NCBI RefSeq assembly: GCF_902497625.1
Contig: NZ_CABVGX010000029.1
Span: 1-64,000, forward strand
DNA length: 64,000 nt
Direction: 5' to 3'
From: Pseudomonas fluorescens
Lineage (GTDB): Bacteria > Pseudomonadota > Gammaproteobacteria > Pseudomonadales > Pseudomonadaceae
Positions 11,355 through 20,969 of the stretch are shown piece after piece. The notes below the pieces were generated by a model. The model was given only the letters and a program-made list of their open reading frames with translations. It had not been told where the DNA came from and searched no databases. A program made the position numbers and the translations under genes. How positions within the stretch are numbered: the stretch's first letter is position 1; each line of letters starts with the position of its first letter.

Positions 11355-12338
11355 ATGACGGATACTCGCGACTGCGCATGCGGGCAAACTGCGGTTCGCG
11401 ATGAGGCGGCGCGCTGGTTTGTGCGTCTGCAGGAACCGGCGATGGACGCTGACGAGCGTCAGTGTTTCGAGCGCTGGCTGCAGGAACACCCGCAACATGC
11501 CGACGAATTCCAGCTACTGCAGAGGATGTGGGCAGCGGCGGACCTGTTACCGGCTGCGCGTCTGCAAGCACTGTGCGAAACCCCGTCGGTGCCCAGCAAA
11601 CGGCGCCCGCTGTTGCGTTATGCAGTGGCCGCCAGTGTGTTGGTGGGGGCGCTCGGTTTCGTACTGTTCAAGGGGACGAATTCCTCCGGGACGTACAGCG
11701 CCGATTATGCGACCGCATTCGGTGAGCGGCGGCAAGTCACGCTGCCGGACGGGTCGGTGGTGGATCTGAACAGTCGCAGTCTGCTCCAGGTGCGTTATGC
11801 AAGAGACCTGCGCAGCCTCGAACTGACGGCTGGCGAAGCGATGTTTAGCGTCGAGCACGACAGTCACCGGCCGTTTGTAGTGGATGCAGGCAGCGGCAGG
11901 ATCACCGTGACTGGCACGCGTTTCGATGTGCGCCGTGATGTCGGCGAAACCCGCGTCGTGGTGGAGCAGGGCACGGTCAAGGTGCAGGGGCGAGAGGCTG
12001 CGGTCGGCGATTTCACCAGCCTGACCGCCGGCCTTGCGGCGCGGGTCGATGCCCAAGGCAAAGTGACCGCAGCCTATGCGGTCAATCCTGCGGAACTGAC
12101 CGCATGGCGCGGCGGCAAACTGGTGTTCAACAACGCCAGCTTGCGTGAGGTGGCCGGAGAGGTGTCGCGTTATCGCGCCAAACCGCTGACCGTCGGCGAT
12201 GAAAAAGTGGCCAGTCTGCGCCTGACCAGCGTGTTCAGCTCCGACAACACCGACGCGTTGCTCAAAGCCTTGCCGAATATTTTGCCAGTGGCCGTGCGAA
12301 CGCTGGACAACGGCAGTCAGCAGATAATTTCAAAATAG
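11355..12338 (+). CDS. FecR-type anti-sigma regulator
   Basis: This 327-residue protein has an N-terminal cytoplasmic DUF4880 segment (about residues 12-55; AARWFVRLQEP, FERWLQEHPQHADEF). A single membrane helix follows at about 90-107 (YAVAASVLVGALGFVLF), then the periplasmic FecR domain (RRQVTLPDGSVVDLNSRS near 128) and a C-terminal secretin/TonB-short-N-terminal-like region that contacts the receptor. It relays receptor occupancy to the sigma factor encoded 40 bases upstream. The ATG follows AGGAA. Confidence 0.9.
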   Translation: MTDTRDCACGQTAVRDEAARWFVRLQEPAMDADERQCFERWLQEHPQHADEFQLLQRMWAAADLLPAARLQALCETPSVPSKRRPLLRYAVAASVLVGALGFVLFKGTNSSGTYSADYATAFGERRQVTLPDGSVVDLNSRSLLQVRYARDLRSLELTAGEAMFSVEHDSHRPFVVDAGSGRITVTGTRFDVRRDVGETRVVVEQGTVKVQGREAAVGDFTSLTAGLAARVDAQGKVTAAYAVNPAELTAWRGGKLVFNNASLREVAGEVSRYRAKPLTVGDEKVASLRLTSVFSSDNTDALLKALPNILPVAVRTLDNGSQQIISK

Positions 12339-12435
12339 ATTCAGGTTTTTTTCGAGTTCTTCGTCTTCTTGTCCATCTGCAACTGGTTTGCATTAACAAA
12401 CGCACACTCTTGCGATCCACAGGACACCGTTCGAC

Positions 12436-14859
12436 GTGAAAATAACCTCTGCCAAAAACAATAAATCCTTCTGGATGCCGTTGACCCTCGCGCTGGCGAT
12501 CAACGTTGCAACGACGCAGGCCTTCGCCGCTGACGCTATTCGCATTCCGGCCCAACCGCTGGGTCAGGCGCTGAGCGAACTGGGTCAGCAAACCTCGCTG
12601 CAAGTTTTTTTCAGCCCGGAACTGGTGGCAGGAAAGCAGGCGCCGGCGGTGGGTGGAAACCTTTCGCCGGAGCAGGCCCTGCGCGTATTGCTGCAGGGCA
12701 GCGGTCTTGAGTACCAGATCAGCGAAGGCTCGGTGACCCTGACGAAGGCGCCGACTTCCGCAAGCAATGGTCCGCTGGAACTGGGCGTGACCGACATCAA
12801 AGTGGTCGGTGACTGGCTCGGCGACGCGGACGCCGCCGTGGTGCAAAACCATCCCGGTGCACGCACGGTGATCCGCCGCGAAGCGATGCTTGAGCAGGGG
12901 GCGATGAACGTCGGCGATGTGCTGCGCCGGGTGCCGGGCGTGCAGGTGCAGGAAGCCAACGGCACCGGCGGCAGTGACATTTCCCTGAACGTTGGTGTGC
13001 GCGGCCTGACCTCGCGCCTGTCGCCACGCTCCACGGTGTTGATCGACGGCGTGCCGGCTGCTTTCGCGCCGTATGGCCAGCCGCAGCTGTCGATGGCGCC
13101 AATTTCTTCCGGCAACCTCGACAGCATCGACGTGGTTCGCGGCGCCGGGTCCGTGCGCTATGGGCCGCAAAACGTCGGCGGGGTGATCAACTTCGTTACG
13201 CGGGCGATTCCGGAGCAGGCCACTGCGCAAATCGGCACAACCCTGGAGACCTCGCAACACGGTGGCTGGAAACACATCGACACGGCGTTCGTCGGCGGCA
13301 CGGCGGACAACGGCATCGGCGTCGCGCTGCTGTATTCGGGCGTGAATGGCAACGGTTACCGCGAGCGTAACCACGGCAACGACATCGACGACGTGCTGCT
13401 CAAAACCCATTGGGCGCCTACCGATGTCGACGATTTCAGTCTGAACTTTCATTACTACGATGCCAGCGCCGACATGCCCGGCGGCCTCACTCAGGCGCAA
13501 TACGACGCCGATCCGTTTCAGTCTGATCGCAATAACGACAACTTCAGCGGACGCCGCAAGGATGTTTCCTTCAAGTGGGCGCGGCAGATCGACGAGCGCA
13601 CTCAGGCCGAGGTGCTGACCTATTATTCCGACAGCTTCCGCGGCAGTAATATCGCCGCCCGCGATCAGCGCACCCTCGGCTCGTTTCCGCGCACTTACTA
13701 CACCTTCGGCATCGAGCCGCGGGTTTCGCATGTGTTCGACGTCGGCCCGACCACTCAGGAAGTCAGCATCGGTTATCGCTACCTCAAGGAAGGCATGCAC
13801 GAAGAGGCGAGCCGACTGGCGCTGGTCAACAACCAGCCGGTGGTGCGTCCGGGGTCGGATGGCCATGTGTATCAGGATCGCACCGGCGGCACCGAGGCCA
13901 ACTCTGTCTACATTGACGACAAGATTGACGTCGGTAACTGGACCATTACGCCGGGCATCCGCTTTGAACACATCAGTACTGACTGGCATGACCGTCCGGT
14001 GCTCGATACGGCGGGGCGGCCGGTCACGGAGAAGAATCGCAGCATCGAAAGCAATGAGCCGCTGCCGGCCCTGAGCGTGATGTATCACTTGTCGGAAGCG
14101 TGGAAGTTATTTGCCAACTACGAAACGTCGTTTGGCAGCCTGCAGTATTTCCAGCTTGGTCAGGGCGGTATCGGGGACGAGCCGGCTAACGGTCTGACCC
14201 CGGAAAAGGCCAAGACCTATGAGGTGGGCACGCGTTACAACGACGATGTGTGGGGAGGCGAGGTGACGCTGTTCTACATCGATTTCGACGAAGAGCTGCA
14301 ATACATCAGCAACGATGCCGGCTGGACCAACCTCGGCGCGACGACCCACCAAGGGCTGGAAGCGTCGGTGCATTACGACCTGGCGGCACTCGATCCGCGC
14401 CTGGACGGGCTGACGGCCAACGCCGGTTTCACTTACACCCGCGCGGTGTATGAAGGGGAGATCCCTGCGTTCAAGGGCCGTGACTTGCCATTCTATTCGC
14501 GCCAGGTAGTGACTGCCGGCCTGCGTTACGACATCGACCGCTGGACCTACAACGTCGATGCGTTCGCCCAATCGAAACAGCGCTCGCCGGGTACTGCGGT
14601 AAATGCCGATGGCAGTTTCAGCGGCGATTACATCACCGAAGGCACGGCGGACGGTCAATACGGCGATATCCCGGGCTACGTCACCTGGAACGTGCGCGGT
14701 GGTTATGATTTCGGCGCGCAGCTGTCGAACCTGAAACTCGGCGCCGGGGTGAAGAACATCTTCGACAAGCAATATTTCACCCGCTCTAGCGACAACAACG
14801 CGGGCATGTACGTCGGCGCGCCTCGCACATTCTTCGTGCAGGCGAGTGTTGGGTTCTGA
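12436..14859 (+). CDS. fecA: FecA-type TonB-dependent ferric siderophore/citrate receptor
   Basis: This 807-residue outer-membrane receptor starts at GTG. The signal peptide ends at AFA near residue 31. A secretin/TonB short N-terminal signalling domain (about 35-85) marks it as a transducer. The plug follows at about 125-255, with RGLTSRLSPRSTVLIDGVP and the FecA-like stretch APYGQPQLSMAPISSGNLDS. A 22-strand barrel ends in the aromatic terminus VQASVGF. The APYGQPQLS segment and GPQNVGGVINFVTRAIP resemble the ferric dicitrate receptor FecA, and the fecI/fecR-like genes upstream agree. A different ferric chelate remains possible. Confidence 0.75.
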   Translation: MKITSAKNNKSFWMPLTLALAINVATTQAFAADAIRIPAQPLGQALSELGQQTSLQVFFSPELVAGKQAPAVGGNLSPEQALRVLLQGSGLEYQISEGSVTLTKAPTSASNGPLELGVTDIKVVGDWLGDADAAVVQNHPGARTVIRREAMLEQGAMNVGDVLRRVPGVQVQEANGTGGSDISLNVGVRGLTSRLSPRSTVLIDGVPAAFAPYGQPQLSMAPISSGNLDSIDVVRGAGSVRYGPQNVGGVINFVTRAIPEQATAQIGTTLETSQHGGWKHIDTAFVGGTADNGIGVALLYSGVNGNGYRERNHGNDIDDVLLKTHWAPTDVDDFSLNFHYYDASADMPGGLTQAQYDADPFQSDRNNDNFSGRRKDVSFKWARQIDERTQAEVLTYYSDSFRGSNIAARDQRTLGSFPRTYYTFGIEPRVSHVFDVGPTTQEVSIGYRYLKEGMHEEASRLALVNNQPVVRPGSDGHVYQDRTGGTEANSVYIDDKIDVGNWTITPGIRFEHISTDWHDRPVLDTAGRPVTEKNRSIESNEPLPALSVMYHLSEAWKLFANYETSFGSLQYFQLGQGGIGDEPANGLTPEKAKTYEVGTRYNDDVWGGEVTLFYIDFDEELQYISNDAGWTNLGATTHQGLEASVHYDLAALDPRLDGLTANAGFTYTRAVYEGEIPAFKGRDLPFYSRQVVTAGLRYDIDRWTYNVDAFAQSKQRSPGTAVNADGSFSGDYITEGTADGQYGDIPGYVTWNVRGGYDFGAQLSNLKLGAGVKNIFDKQYFTRSSDNNAGMYVGAPRTFFVQASVGF

Positions 14860-14917
14860 CTGGCCGACAGAGGAACTGCGGCGACCACGAATCCCGTGTC
14901 CGGCACGAATCCTGTGG

Positions 14918-14945
14918 GAGCAGGGCTTGCCCGCGAAGACGGCGT
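14918..14945. repeat. Single REP element
   Basis: A short Pseudomonas REP-like sequence (GTGGGAGCAGGGCTTGCCCG core) lies between the convergent receptor and MFS genes. It is one half of the palindromic elements seen elsewhere in the window. Confidence 0.55.
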
Positions 14946-14961
14946 GACATTCACCAAAGCC

Positions 14962-16113
14962 CTAAACCTTCAACACCTTCCCACCGATCGCCACCGCCAC
15001 CAGCAAAATGGCCATCAACCCAAAGGCAAAACTCAGACTGCTGGCGTGGGCGATGAAGCCGATCACTGCCGGCCCGGCCAGAATCCCTGCATAGCCCAGG
15101 GTGGTGATGGCCGGCACCGCAATACTTTCCGGCATGACGGTCTGTTTGCCCACCGCCGTGTACAGCACCGGTACGATGTTCGAGCAGCCGGCGCCGAGGA
15201 AGGCATAACCAACCAGTGCCAGTTGCCAGGTCGGCGCAAAGGTCGCCAGGAACAATCCCGCAGCGGCGGTCAACCCGCCGAATACGATCACCCGCGTCGC
15301 GCCGAGGCGACGCACAATACGGTCGCCGGTCAAGCGGCCGATGGTCATGGTCAAGGCAAACGCGGCATAACCGAGCCCGGCGTAGGCCGTGTCGATCCCG
15401 CGTTCCTGGGTCAAAAATACTGCACTCCAGTCAAGTGCCGCCCCTTCGGCGAGGAACACGATGAAACACATCCCGCCAATAAACAGCACGATGCCGTGCG
15501 GCACGGCAAACGCCGGCCCTGAACTTTCGCTGCCATACGGCAACATATGCGGCGCGGCTTTGAGCATCGCCAGCAACAACACGACAATCACCACCGCCAT
15601 CGCCCCCAACGGCGAAAGGCCCAAACCGAGCAGCGCGCTGACACCCGCCGCACCGACAATTCCGCCAAGGCTGAACAGCCCGTGGAAACCCGACATCATG
15701 TTCTTGCCGCTGGCCCGTTCGACGATCACGGCTTGCAGGTTCACCGTCGAGTCCACCGTGCCCAGGCCTGCGCCGAACATGAATAATGTCGCGATCAGCG
15801 CCGGTATCGAAGTCACCGTCGCCAACAAAGGCAATGCCGCACAGATCAGCAAAGTGCCGCCGACCGCCACCCGACGGCAGCCGAAGCGAGTGGCCAGCAG
15901 GCCGGCCATGGGCATCGCCAGAATCGAGCCCACGCCGAGGCACAACAGCAGCAGCCCGAGCGTGCCTTCATCCAGGCCGGCGCGGGCCTTCGCGTACGGC
16001 ACCAACGGCGCCCATGCGGCAATCCCGACACCGGCAATGAAAAACGCCACGCGCGTGGACATTTGCTCCAGGCGGCCGGGCACGAAAGTGGTCTGGGTGT
16101 TGAGGCTGGTCAT
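14962..16113 (-). CDS. MFS transporter, YbjJ-like
   Basis: This 383-residue major-facilitator protein has about 12 hydrophobic helices and the family loop signature near residue 60 (LLATRFGCRRVAVGG). The N-terminus (MSTRVAFFIAGVGIAAWAPL) resembles the uncharacterised E. coli transporter YbjJ. The ATG at 16113 with AAGGA upstream is chosen over a start 11 codons earlier. Substrate is unknown. It is convergent with the receptor gene and is followed upstream by a repeat-rich spacer, so it is probably monocistronic. Confidence 0.8.
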   Translation of the reverse strand: MTSLNTQTTFVPGRLEQMSTRVAFFIAGVGIAAWAPLVPYAKARAGLDEGTLGLLLLCLGVGSILAMPMAGLLATRFGCRRVAVGGTLLICAALPLLATVTSIPALIATLFMFGAGLGTVDSTVNLQAVIVERASGKNMMSGFHGLFSLGGIVGAAGVSALLGLGLSPLGAMAVVIVVLLLAMLKAAPHMLPYGSESSGPAFAVPHGIVLFIGGMCFIVFLAEGAALDWSAVFLTQERGIDTAYAGLGYAAFALTMTIGRLTGDRIVRRLGATRVIVFGGLTAAAGLFLATFAPTWQLALVGYAFLGAGCSNIVPVLYTAVGKQTVMPESIAVPAITTLGYAGILAGPAVIGFIAHASSLSFAFGLMAILLVAVAIGGKVLKV

Positions 16114-16165
16114 ATCAATCCTTGGCAAAAATCGTCGCGTCCCCAAGGGACAGTGACTGACCGGG

Positions 16166-16620
16166 GTGGTTCGATCAGTGGGTCAGTCAGGCCGACATCC
16201 TTGCACAGCCCGGCGCTGTTTCGCGATATGTTGCAGCATTCAATCCGGCGGGACGCAGCCCCGGAGCGCGAAAAGGCCAAGGCGGCATCCCACGCAGCGT
16301 CAGCACGGTCAGACGGAGAGTGACCGCACACGATCTTGCTTTGCTTTGCTTTGCTTTGCTTTGCTGGTGATCTTGATCTGGCTTGTGACCTTGACCTGCC
16401 CCGTCGGAAGGCCGAGCGCAGGTTCTGCGCAGTGGGCAACCCGGCAAGGATGCCGGGTTAGCCGCGCACGGCCAGGGATGGCCGATCGCGGCGGGCCCAC
16501 GGAGCAGGGCCGGAGCGAGGGCATGGCGAGCCTAGGCGAGCCACCGTACGTCAGGGGCGCTTGCGCTTGGTTACTTGGCGCTTTTCCAAGTGACCCGCCG
16601 TAAAGGCGGAACCCATATTA
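16166..16620 (-). repeat. Dispersed intergenic repeat element with (TTGCT)6 microsatellite
   Basis: This part of the 650-base gene-free spacer between the MFS gene and codA holds a repeat-derived block. It contains six exact TTGCT units (16336-16365). Alternating GATC/CTTGA-type short repeats follow, then a GC-rich segment, then a segment ending in a GGCGGGTCACTTGG-type palindrome (16560-16620, read on the minus strand). The same blocks recur in the opposite orientation at about 56849-57420. Short open frames inside it look repeat-derived, not protein-coding. Confidence 0.7.
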
Positions 16621-16680
16621 GCCATCACCGCAATAACGGATATGTACACCCTCAAAACAGACGTAGCCTGACCCACCGCT

Positions 16681-16772
16681 ATCGCGAGCAGGCTCGCTCC
16701 CACAGTTGATCTCTGTCTGACACATGATCGGTGTCCACTGCAGACCGAATGTGGGAGCGAGCCTGCTCGCGA
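16681..16772. repeat. REPIN (paired inverted REP elements)
   Basis: Two inverted copies of the GTGGGAGCGAGCCTGCTCGC REP, about 45 bases apart, lie 27 bases downstream of the codA stop. Such pairs fold into hairpins and are mobilised in trans by RAYT transposases in Pseudomonas; no RAYT gene is in this window. Confidence 0.8.
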
Positions 16773-16798
16773 AGGCGCCAGTCAAGTCACCCTGTTGC

Positions 16799-18043
16799 TT
16801 AGCTCAAACCACTGAATTCCACCACCGGCATCTGCCGCTTCATCAGCACTTTGCCGCCGCGCACCGAGTACAGCGGCAAGCCCTGGCTGCGGATCACTTC
16901 GTAATCGCTGTCCGCCGACAGAATCAGCAGATTGGCCGGGCGCCCGCGCTCCAGCCCATAACGATCACCGAGCGCCATCGCTTTGGCGCTGTTATCAGTG
17001 ACCAGATCCAGAGCGCTTTGCAGGTTGCGATAGCCGAGCATGTGGCAGATATGCAGACCGGCCTCCAGCACCCGCAGAATGTTGCCATTGCCCAGCGGGT
17101 ACCACGGATCGACGATGGAATCCTGGCCGAAACACACGTTCATGCCGGCTTCCAGCAACTCATTCACCCGGGTTACCCCACGGCGTTTCGGGAAGTTGTC
17201 GAAGCGTCCTTGCAGGTGAATGCTTTCGGTCGGGCAGGAAACAAAGCTGATGCCGGAATGCCCGAGCAGGCGAAACAGTTTGGCGCAGTAGGCGTTGTCG
17301 TAGGAGCCCATCGCGGTGGTGTGACTGGCCGTAACCCGTGAACCCATGTCACGGCTGCGGGCTTCTTCAGCCAGCACCTCAAGAAAGCGCGAATGCGGGT
17401 CGTCGGTTTCGTCACAGTGCACGTCCACCAGGCAACCGGTGCGCTCGGCCAGGTCCATCAGGTATTTCACTGAACTCACGCCCTGGTCACGGGTGTACTC
17501 GAAATGCGGAATGCCGCCGACCACATCAGCGCCCATGCTGATCGCTTCTTCCATCAGCTCACGGCCGTTGCGGTACGACTCGATGCCTTCCTGGGGAAAC
17601 GCGACAATCTGCATGTCGATCAGGTGGCGACTTTCTTCGCGCACTTCGAGCATCGCCTTGAGCGCGGTGAGCTGCGGGTCAGTGACGTCGACGTGGGTGC
17701 GCACGTGCTGGATGCCGTGGGCGGCGAGGCTCTGGATGGTTTTCTTCGCGCGGGCTTTGGTGTCTTCCTCGGTGATGGTGACCTTGCGTTCGCCCCAGCA
17801 CTCGATGCCTTCGAACAGCGTGCCGCTCATGTTCCAGCGCGGCTCGCCGGCGGTCAGCGTCGCATCAAGGTGAATGTGCGGTTCGACAAAGGGCGGCACC
17901 ACCAGATTGCCGCCGGCGTCGAGGTCTTCGGGGCCCAGGGACGGCGCTTCGGTCTGACGGGCGATGCTGCTGATCAGACCGTTTTCCAGGTGCAGTTCAT
18001 GCAGACCTTCCTGGTTGCGCAGGCGAGCATTGATGATGTGCAT
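16799..18043 (-). CDS. codA: Cytosine deaminase
   Basis: This 414-residue amidohydrolase deaminates cytosine to uracil and ammonia for pyrimidine salvage. Metal and catalytic residues are in place: His56 and His58 (EPHIHLD), His209 and Glu212 (VDVHCDETDD), His241 (ASHTTAM) and Asp308 (FGQDSIVDPW). Length is close to the E. coli enzyme (about 427). It starts 13 bases after the codB stop on the same strand with an AAGGA site, so codB-codA form an operon with the permease first. Confidence 0.93.
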   Translation of the reverse strand: MHIINARLRNQEGLHELHLENGLISSIARQTEAPSLGPEDLDAGGNLVVPPFVEPHIHLDATLTAGEPRWNMSGTLFEGIECWGERKVTITEEDTKARAKKTIQSLAAHGIQHVRTHVDVTDPQLTALKAMLEVREESRHLIDMQIVAFPQEGIESYRNGRELMEEAISMGADVVGGIPHFEYTRDQGVSSVKYLMDLAERTGCLVDVHCDETDDPHSRFLEVLAEEARSRDMGSRVTASHTTAMGSYDNAYCAKLFRLLGHSGISFVSCPTESIHLQGRFDNFPKRRGVTRVNELLEAGMNVCFGQDSIVDPWYPLGNGNILRVLEAGLHICHMLGYRNLQSALDLVTDNSAKAMALGDRYGLERGRPANLLILSADSDYEVIRSQGLPLYSVRGGKVLMKRQMPVVEFSGLS

Positions 18044-18056
18044 CAGGCGAATCCTT

Positions 18057-19328
18057 TTAGAGATCTTGTAGTGGTGCGTTGGCGCTGCGAACGCCGAGTA
18101 CGCCCGTCAATAGCACATACGTTAACGCGGCAGTGGCAATCCCTACCAGTGGTGCAACCCAGGGTGAACTGAAGGCTGCGATCGTACCGACGGCGTAGGC
18201 GCCCAGGCCCGGCCAGTTGAAGGCCGGGAGTTGCGCCTCGTCCAGGCGTGGATATCGACCGCGGTGACGGTAGAAGAAGTCCGCCATGATCACCCCGCCG
18301 ATCGGTGGTATCACCGTGCCCAGCAGAATCAGATACGGCACCAGCATGTCGTACATGCCCAGCAACGCCAGCAGGGTGCCGATCACTGCGCCGGCCAGCG
18401 TTACGGTTTTGCGCCGCCCGGTGCGTAGCAAATTGCACCCGGCGACGGCGAAGTTGTAGATGGTGTTGTCCTGAGTGCTCCAGATGTTCAACAGCAACAT
18501 GGCCATCGCCGCCATGGCGAAACCTTGCAACAGCAACACTTCGACCACGTCCGGCTGTTGATACACGATCGCTCCGTACGCGCCGATCAGCACCATCAGG
18601 CCGTTGCCGATGAAGAAACCGATCAGGCTCGCCAGCACCGCAACCCGCGCCGAGCGGGAAAAGCGCGTCCAGTTGGTCGCTTGCGTGGCGCCGCTGACAA
18701 AAGTGCCGAACACCAGGGTGATGGCGGTCGACCAGTCCAGGCTGCCGGTCGGCACCACGGCAAGCAAACCGTCGAGCCCGCCGACTTTGACGGTGGCGAC
18801 CCACATCGACAGCATCAGCAGCAACACCATTGCGGGCACTGCGATGTACGACAGTATTTCCAGGCCGCGATAACCGATATATGCCGTCGCGCAAAAACCC
18901 AGGCCGAACAGCACCATCAGCGCCAGCACAGTGCCCTGGCTCAACTCGAAATACTTGCCCAGCACCACCGCCGCGGTGGCCGTGCCCCAGGCATACCAGC
19001 CGATTTGGGTGAACCCGAGGATCAGGTCGCTGAGCTTGCTGCCCACTTCGCCGAAACACAGACGCCCCATCAACACCGAATTGAGACCGCTCTTGAAAGC
19101 GATGTACCCCAGTGCAGCGGCGTACAGACCCAGCAGCAGATTGCCGACGATGATCACTGCCATCATCTCGCCGAAGCTGAACGCCACGCCGAGCTTGCCG
19201 CCGGCAAACATGGTCGCGGTAAAAAACGTGAAGCCCAGTAGTACCATGGCCGTGGAGGCCAGGCCTTTGCGTGCGTGCATCGGGACTTCGCTGAGGGGGT
19301 AATCGTTGCCAGCGTCGTTCTGCGTCAT
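18057..19328 (-). CDS. codB: Cytosine permease
   Basis: This 423-residue inner-membrane transporter of the nucleobase:cation symporter-1 family has about 12 helices. Conserved segments include LASTAMVLLGFTFFTATMFA near residue 23 and IGWYAWGTATAAVVLGKYFE near 115. It supplies cytosine to CodA, encoded immediately downstream. The ATG follows AGGA. Confidence 0.92.
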   Translation of the reverse strand: MTQNDAGNDYPLSEVPMHARKGLASTAMVLLGFTFFTATMFAGGKLGVAFSFGEMMAVIIVGNLLLGLYAAALGYIAFKSGLNSVLMGRLCFGEVGSKLSDLILGFTQIGWYAWGTATAAVVLGKYFELSQGTVLALMVLFGLGFCATAYIGYRGLEILSYIAVPAMVLLLMLSMWVATVKVGGLDGLLAVVPTGSLDWSTAITLVFGTFVSGATQATNWTRFSRSARVAVLASLIGFFIGNGLMVLIGAYGAIVYQQPDVVEVLLLQGFAMAAMAMLLLNIWSTQDNTIYNFAVAGCNLLRTGRRKTVTLAGAVIGTLLALLGMYDMLVPYLILLGTVIPPIGGVIMADFFYRHRGRYPRLDEAQLPAFNWPGLGAYAVGTIAAFSSPWVAPLVGIATAALTYVLLTGVLGVRSANAPLQDL

Positions 19329-19566
19329 GGAGCAGTCCTTGCGAATGGGGAGACGCGCAAAGGGTTGCAGTGGTCGTGCCAGAATTCAGACTGACTGTAT
19401 TGGGGAGGCTCGAAGGTCCCTCAAAGCACAAGAGCACAAAACCGGTGCAACGGATGAAACACTGGCCCGTTGTAGGCGCAAGCGCTCGCGATAAACAATG
19501 ACAGGCAACATCAATGCAGACCGAAAGTCCGTTGTCGTCGCGACGCCGCCCGGACCAAGCCTGCTC

Positions 19567-20415
19567 CTACAGAGCCCCGGCCGCGCCAGCAGGCTTGGTA
19601 AGCGGCAAGAACCTCAAGAGCGCCGCCACAATCGCCTCCGGGGCATCCTCCTGGACCAGATGCCCGGCATTGGCAATTGCCTGGAACTGCGCGCCCGGCA
19701 TCATCTGCTGCAGGGCGCGCCCGCGCTCGATCGGGATCCACTGATCGTCCTCACCCCAGAGAATCTGCACAGGACAGCGAATGGTCGGGTACAGCGGCTC
19801 CACTTCGCGGGTATAACGTTGGTCCATCTGCGCAATCTGCCGGTAAAACGCAGCTTGTCCAGATGTGCCCAGCCACGGCTGCACGTAAGGGGCGAGTTCA
19901 TCTTCGGTCATTTGCCGTTTGATCGCGCCTCGAATATAGGCCGGGACAATCGCTCGCTGGATGTAATCGGGCACGCCACTGAACGCCGCTTCGTGCTGGC
20001 GGACATGCTGCACAAATGGCGAACCCCAGGGCGTCAGGGCGACCGGGTCGATCAGCGTCAGGCTACGGTAGTCCTTGCCATTCAACAGATGCGCCCGCAA
20101 CGCCGTGGCCCCGCCGAAATCGTGAGCGACTACGTCAGGTTGCTTCAGTCCCCAGTGATCCAGCAGTTGCGCCAGCAGCTCGTTCTGCACGCCCAACGAG
20201 ACATCACCGTCGATTTTTTCCGACTGGCCATAACCCAAGAGATCGAAGTAATGTACCCGGTGCGTGGCGATGAAATGCGGCGCAATGCGCTGCCACACAT
20301 AAGAAGAGAATGGCGTGCCGTGCACAAACACCAGCGGCGGCCCGTCACCACGCACAGCGAAGCGAACGGAGTGCCCGTTGAAGCGATAGGTTTGCGGCAG
20401 CGGCCAGTCAGCCAT
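19567..20415 (-). CDS. Alpha/beta hydrolase, haloalkane-dehalogenase-like subgroup
   Basis: This 282-residue alpha/beta-hydrolase has the oxyanion motif HGTP at 32-35. The nucleophile elbow AHDFGG carries Asp99 instead of Ser, the catalytic acid region reads ILWGEDDQWIP, and the catalytic His is in NAGHLVQEDAPEAIV. An Asp nucleophile is typical of haloalkane and haloacid dehalogenases and some epoxide hydrolases, so the chemistry is probably C-halogen or epoxide cleavage; the substrate is unknown. The ATG at 20415 with AAGGA is chosen over an open extension of 31 codons that would run through the queD terminator. Confidence 0.8.
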   Translation of the reverse strand: MADWPLPQTYRFNGHSVRFAVRGDGPPLVFVHGTPFSSYVWQRIAPHFIATHRVHYFDLLGYGQSEKIDGDVSLGVQNELLAQLLDHWGLKQPDVVAHDFGGATALRAHLLNGKDYRSLTLIDPVALTPWGSPFVQHVRQHEAAFSGVPDYIQRAIVPAYIRGAIKRQMTEDELAPYVQPWLGTSGQAAFYRQIAQMDQRYTREVEPLYPTIRCPVQILWGEDDQWIPIERGRALQQMMPGAQFQAIANAGHLVQEDAPEAIVAALLRFLPLTKPAGAAGAL

Positions 20416-20460
20416 GAAAGAGATCCTTCTCGGTCGGTGATAGGTAAAAAGCATAGGCAT

Positions 20461-20485
20461 AAAAAACCACCTTTGAAGGTGGTTT
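20461..20485 (-). terminator. Intrinsic terminator of queD
   Basis: On the minus strand an AAACCACCTT stem pairs with AAGGTGGTTT, followed by a run of six T. It lies 34 bases after the queD stop and upstream of the hydrolase gene, separating the two transcripts. Confidence 0.85.
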
Positions 20486-20518
20486 GATGCGTACCTGATG
20501 AAACGCACGGGTCTGCCG

Positions 20519-20875
20519 TTACTCGCCGCGATAGATGCAGCCGCTGGTGCAGGTTTCGTGGATACGGATCGCGCTGAGTTCTGGCAACAAAGGTTTCAGC
20601 TCACCCCAGATCCACTTGGCCAACACTTCGCTGGTAGGATTCTCCAGGCCCGGAATGTCGTTCAAATAGTTGTGGTCCAAACGCTCATACAGGGGTTTGA
20701 AGATTGCCTTGATCTCGGAGAAATCACGAATCCAGCCCGTATGCGGGTCGAGGTCGCCGCTCAGGTGAATCGCCACTTTGAACGAGTGACCGTGCAAGCG
20801 ACCGCACTTGTGGCCGTCCGGGACGTGGGGCAGGCGGTGGGCGGATTCGAACGTAAATTCCTTGAAGATTTCCAC
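20519..20875 (-). CDS. queD: 6-carboxytetrahydropterin synthase
   Basis: This 118-residue QueD/PTPS-family enzyme converts dihydroneopterin triphosphate to 6-carboxy-tetrahydropterin, an early step to queuosine in tRNA. The zinc-binding histidines are in FESAHRL and LHGHSFKV, and the catalytic Cys is in DGHKCGRLHGH. The C-terminal Glu-containing segment IRIHETCTSGC is also present. The start is GTG at 20875. No preQ1 riboswitch was recognised upstream. Confidence 0.92.
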   Translation of the reverse strand: MEIFKEFTFESAHRLPHVPDGHKCGRLHGHSFKVAIHLSGDLDPHTGWIRDFSEIKAIFKPLYERLDHNYLNDIPGLENPTSEVLAKWIWGELKPLLPELSAIRIHETCTSGCIYRGE

Positions 20876-20969
20876 AGTGTTTTCAGCTCTGTCAGGTGGC
20901 GATCGCCGTGGCGATATGGGCAGGCGGCGAGTTTAACAGCTTGTGTTTGGGCTTGCGGGAAAACACTGA

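Noticed and set aside
12262..14088. Long minus-strand open frame opposite the TonB-dependent receptor
   Set aside because: The receptor gene is clear, the antisense frame extends into fecR's tail, and no family was recognised.
16336..16365. The TTGCT tract as a phase-variable contingency gene
   Set aside because: No credible coding frame or promoter spans it, so slipped-strand switching of a gene is unsupported.
20876..20969. A preQ1 riboswitch before queD
   Set aside because: The short spacer to the patatin-like gene shows neither the expected aptamer hairpin nor the A-rich tail.
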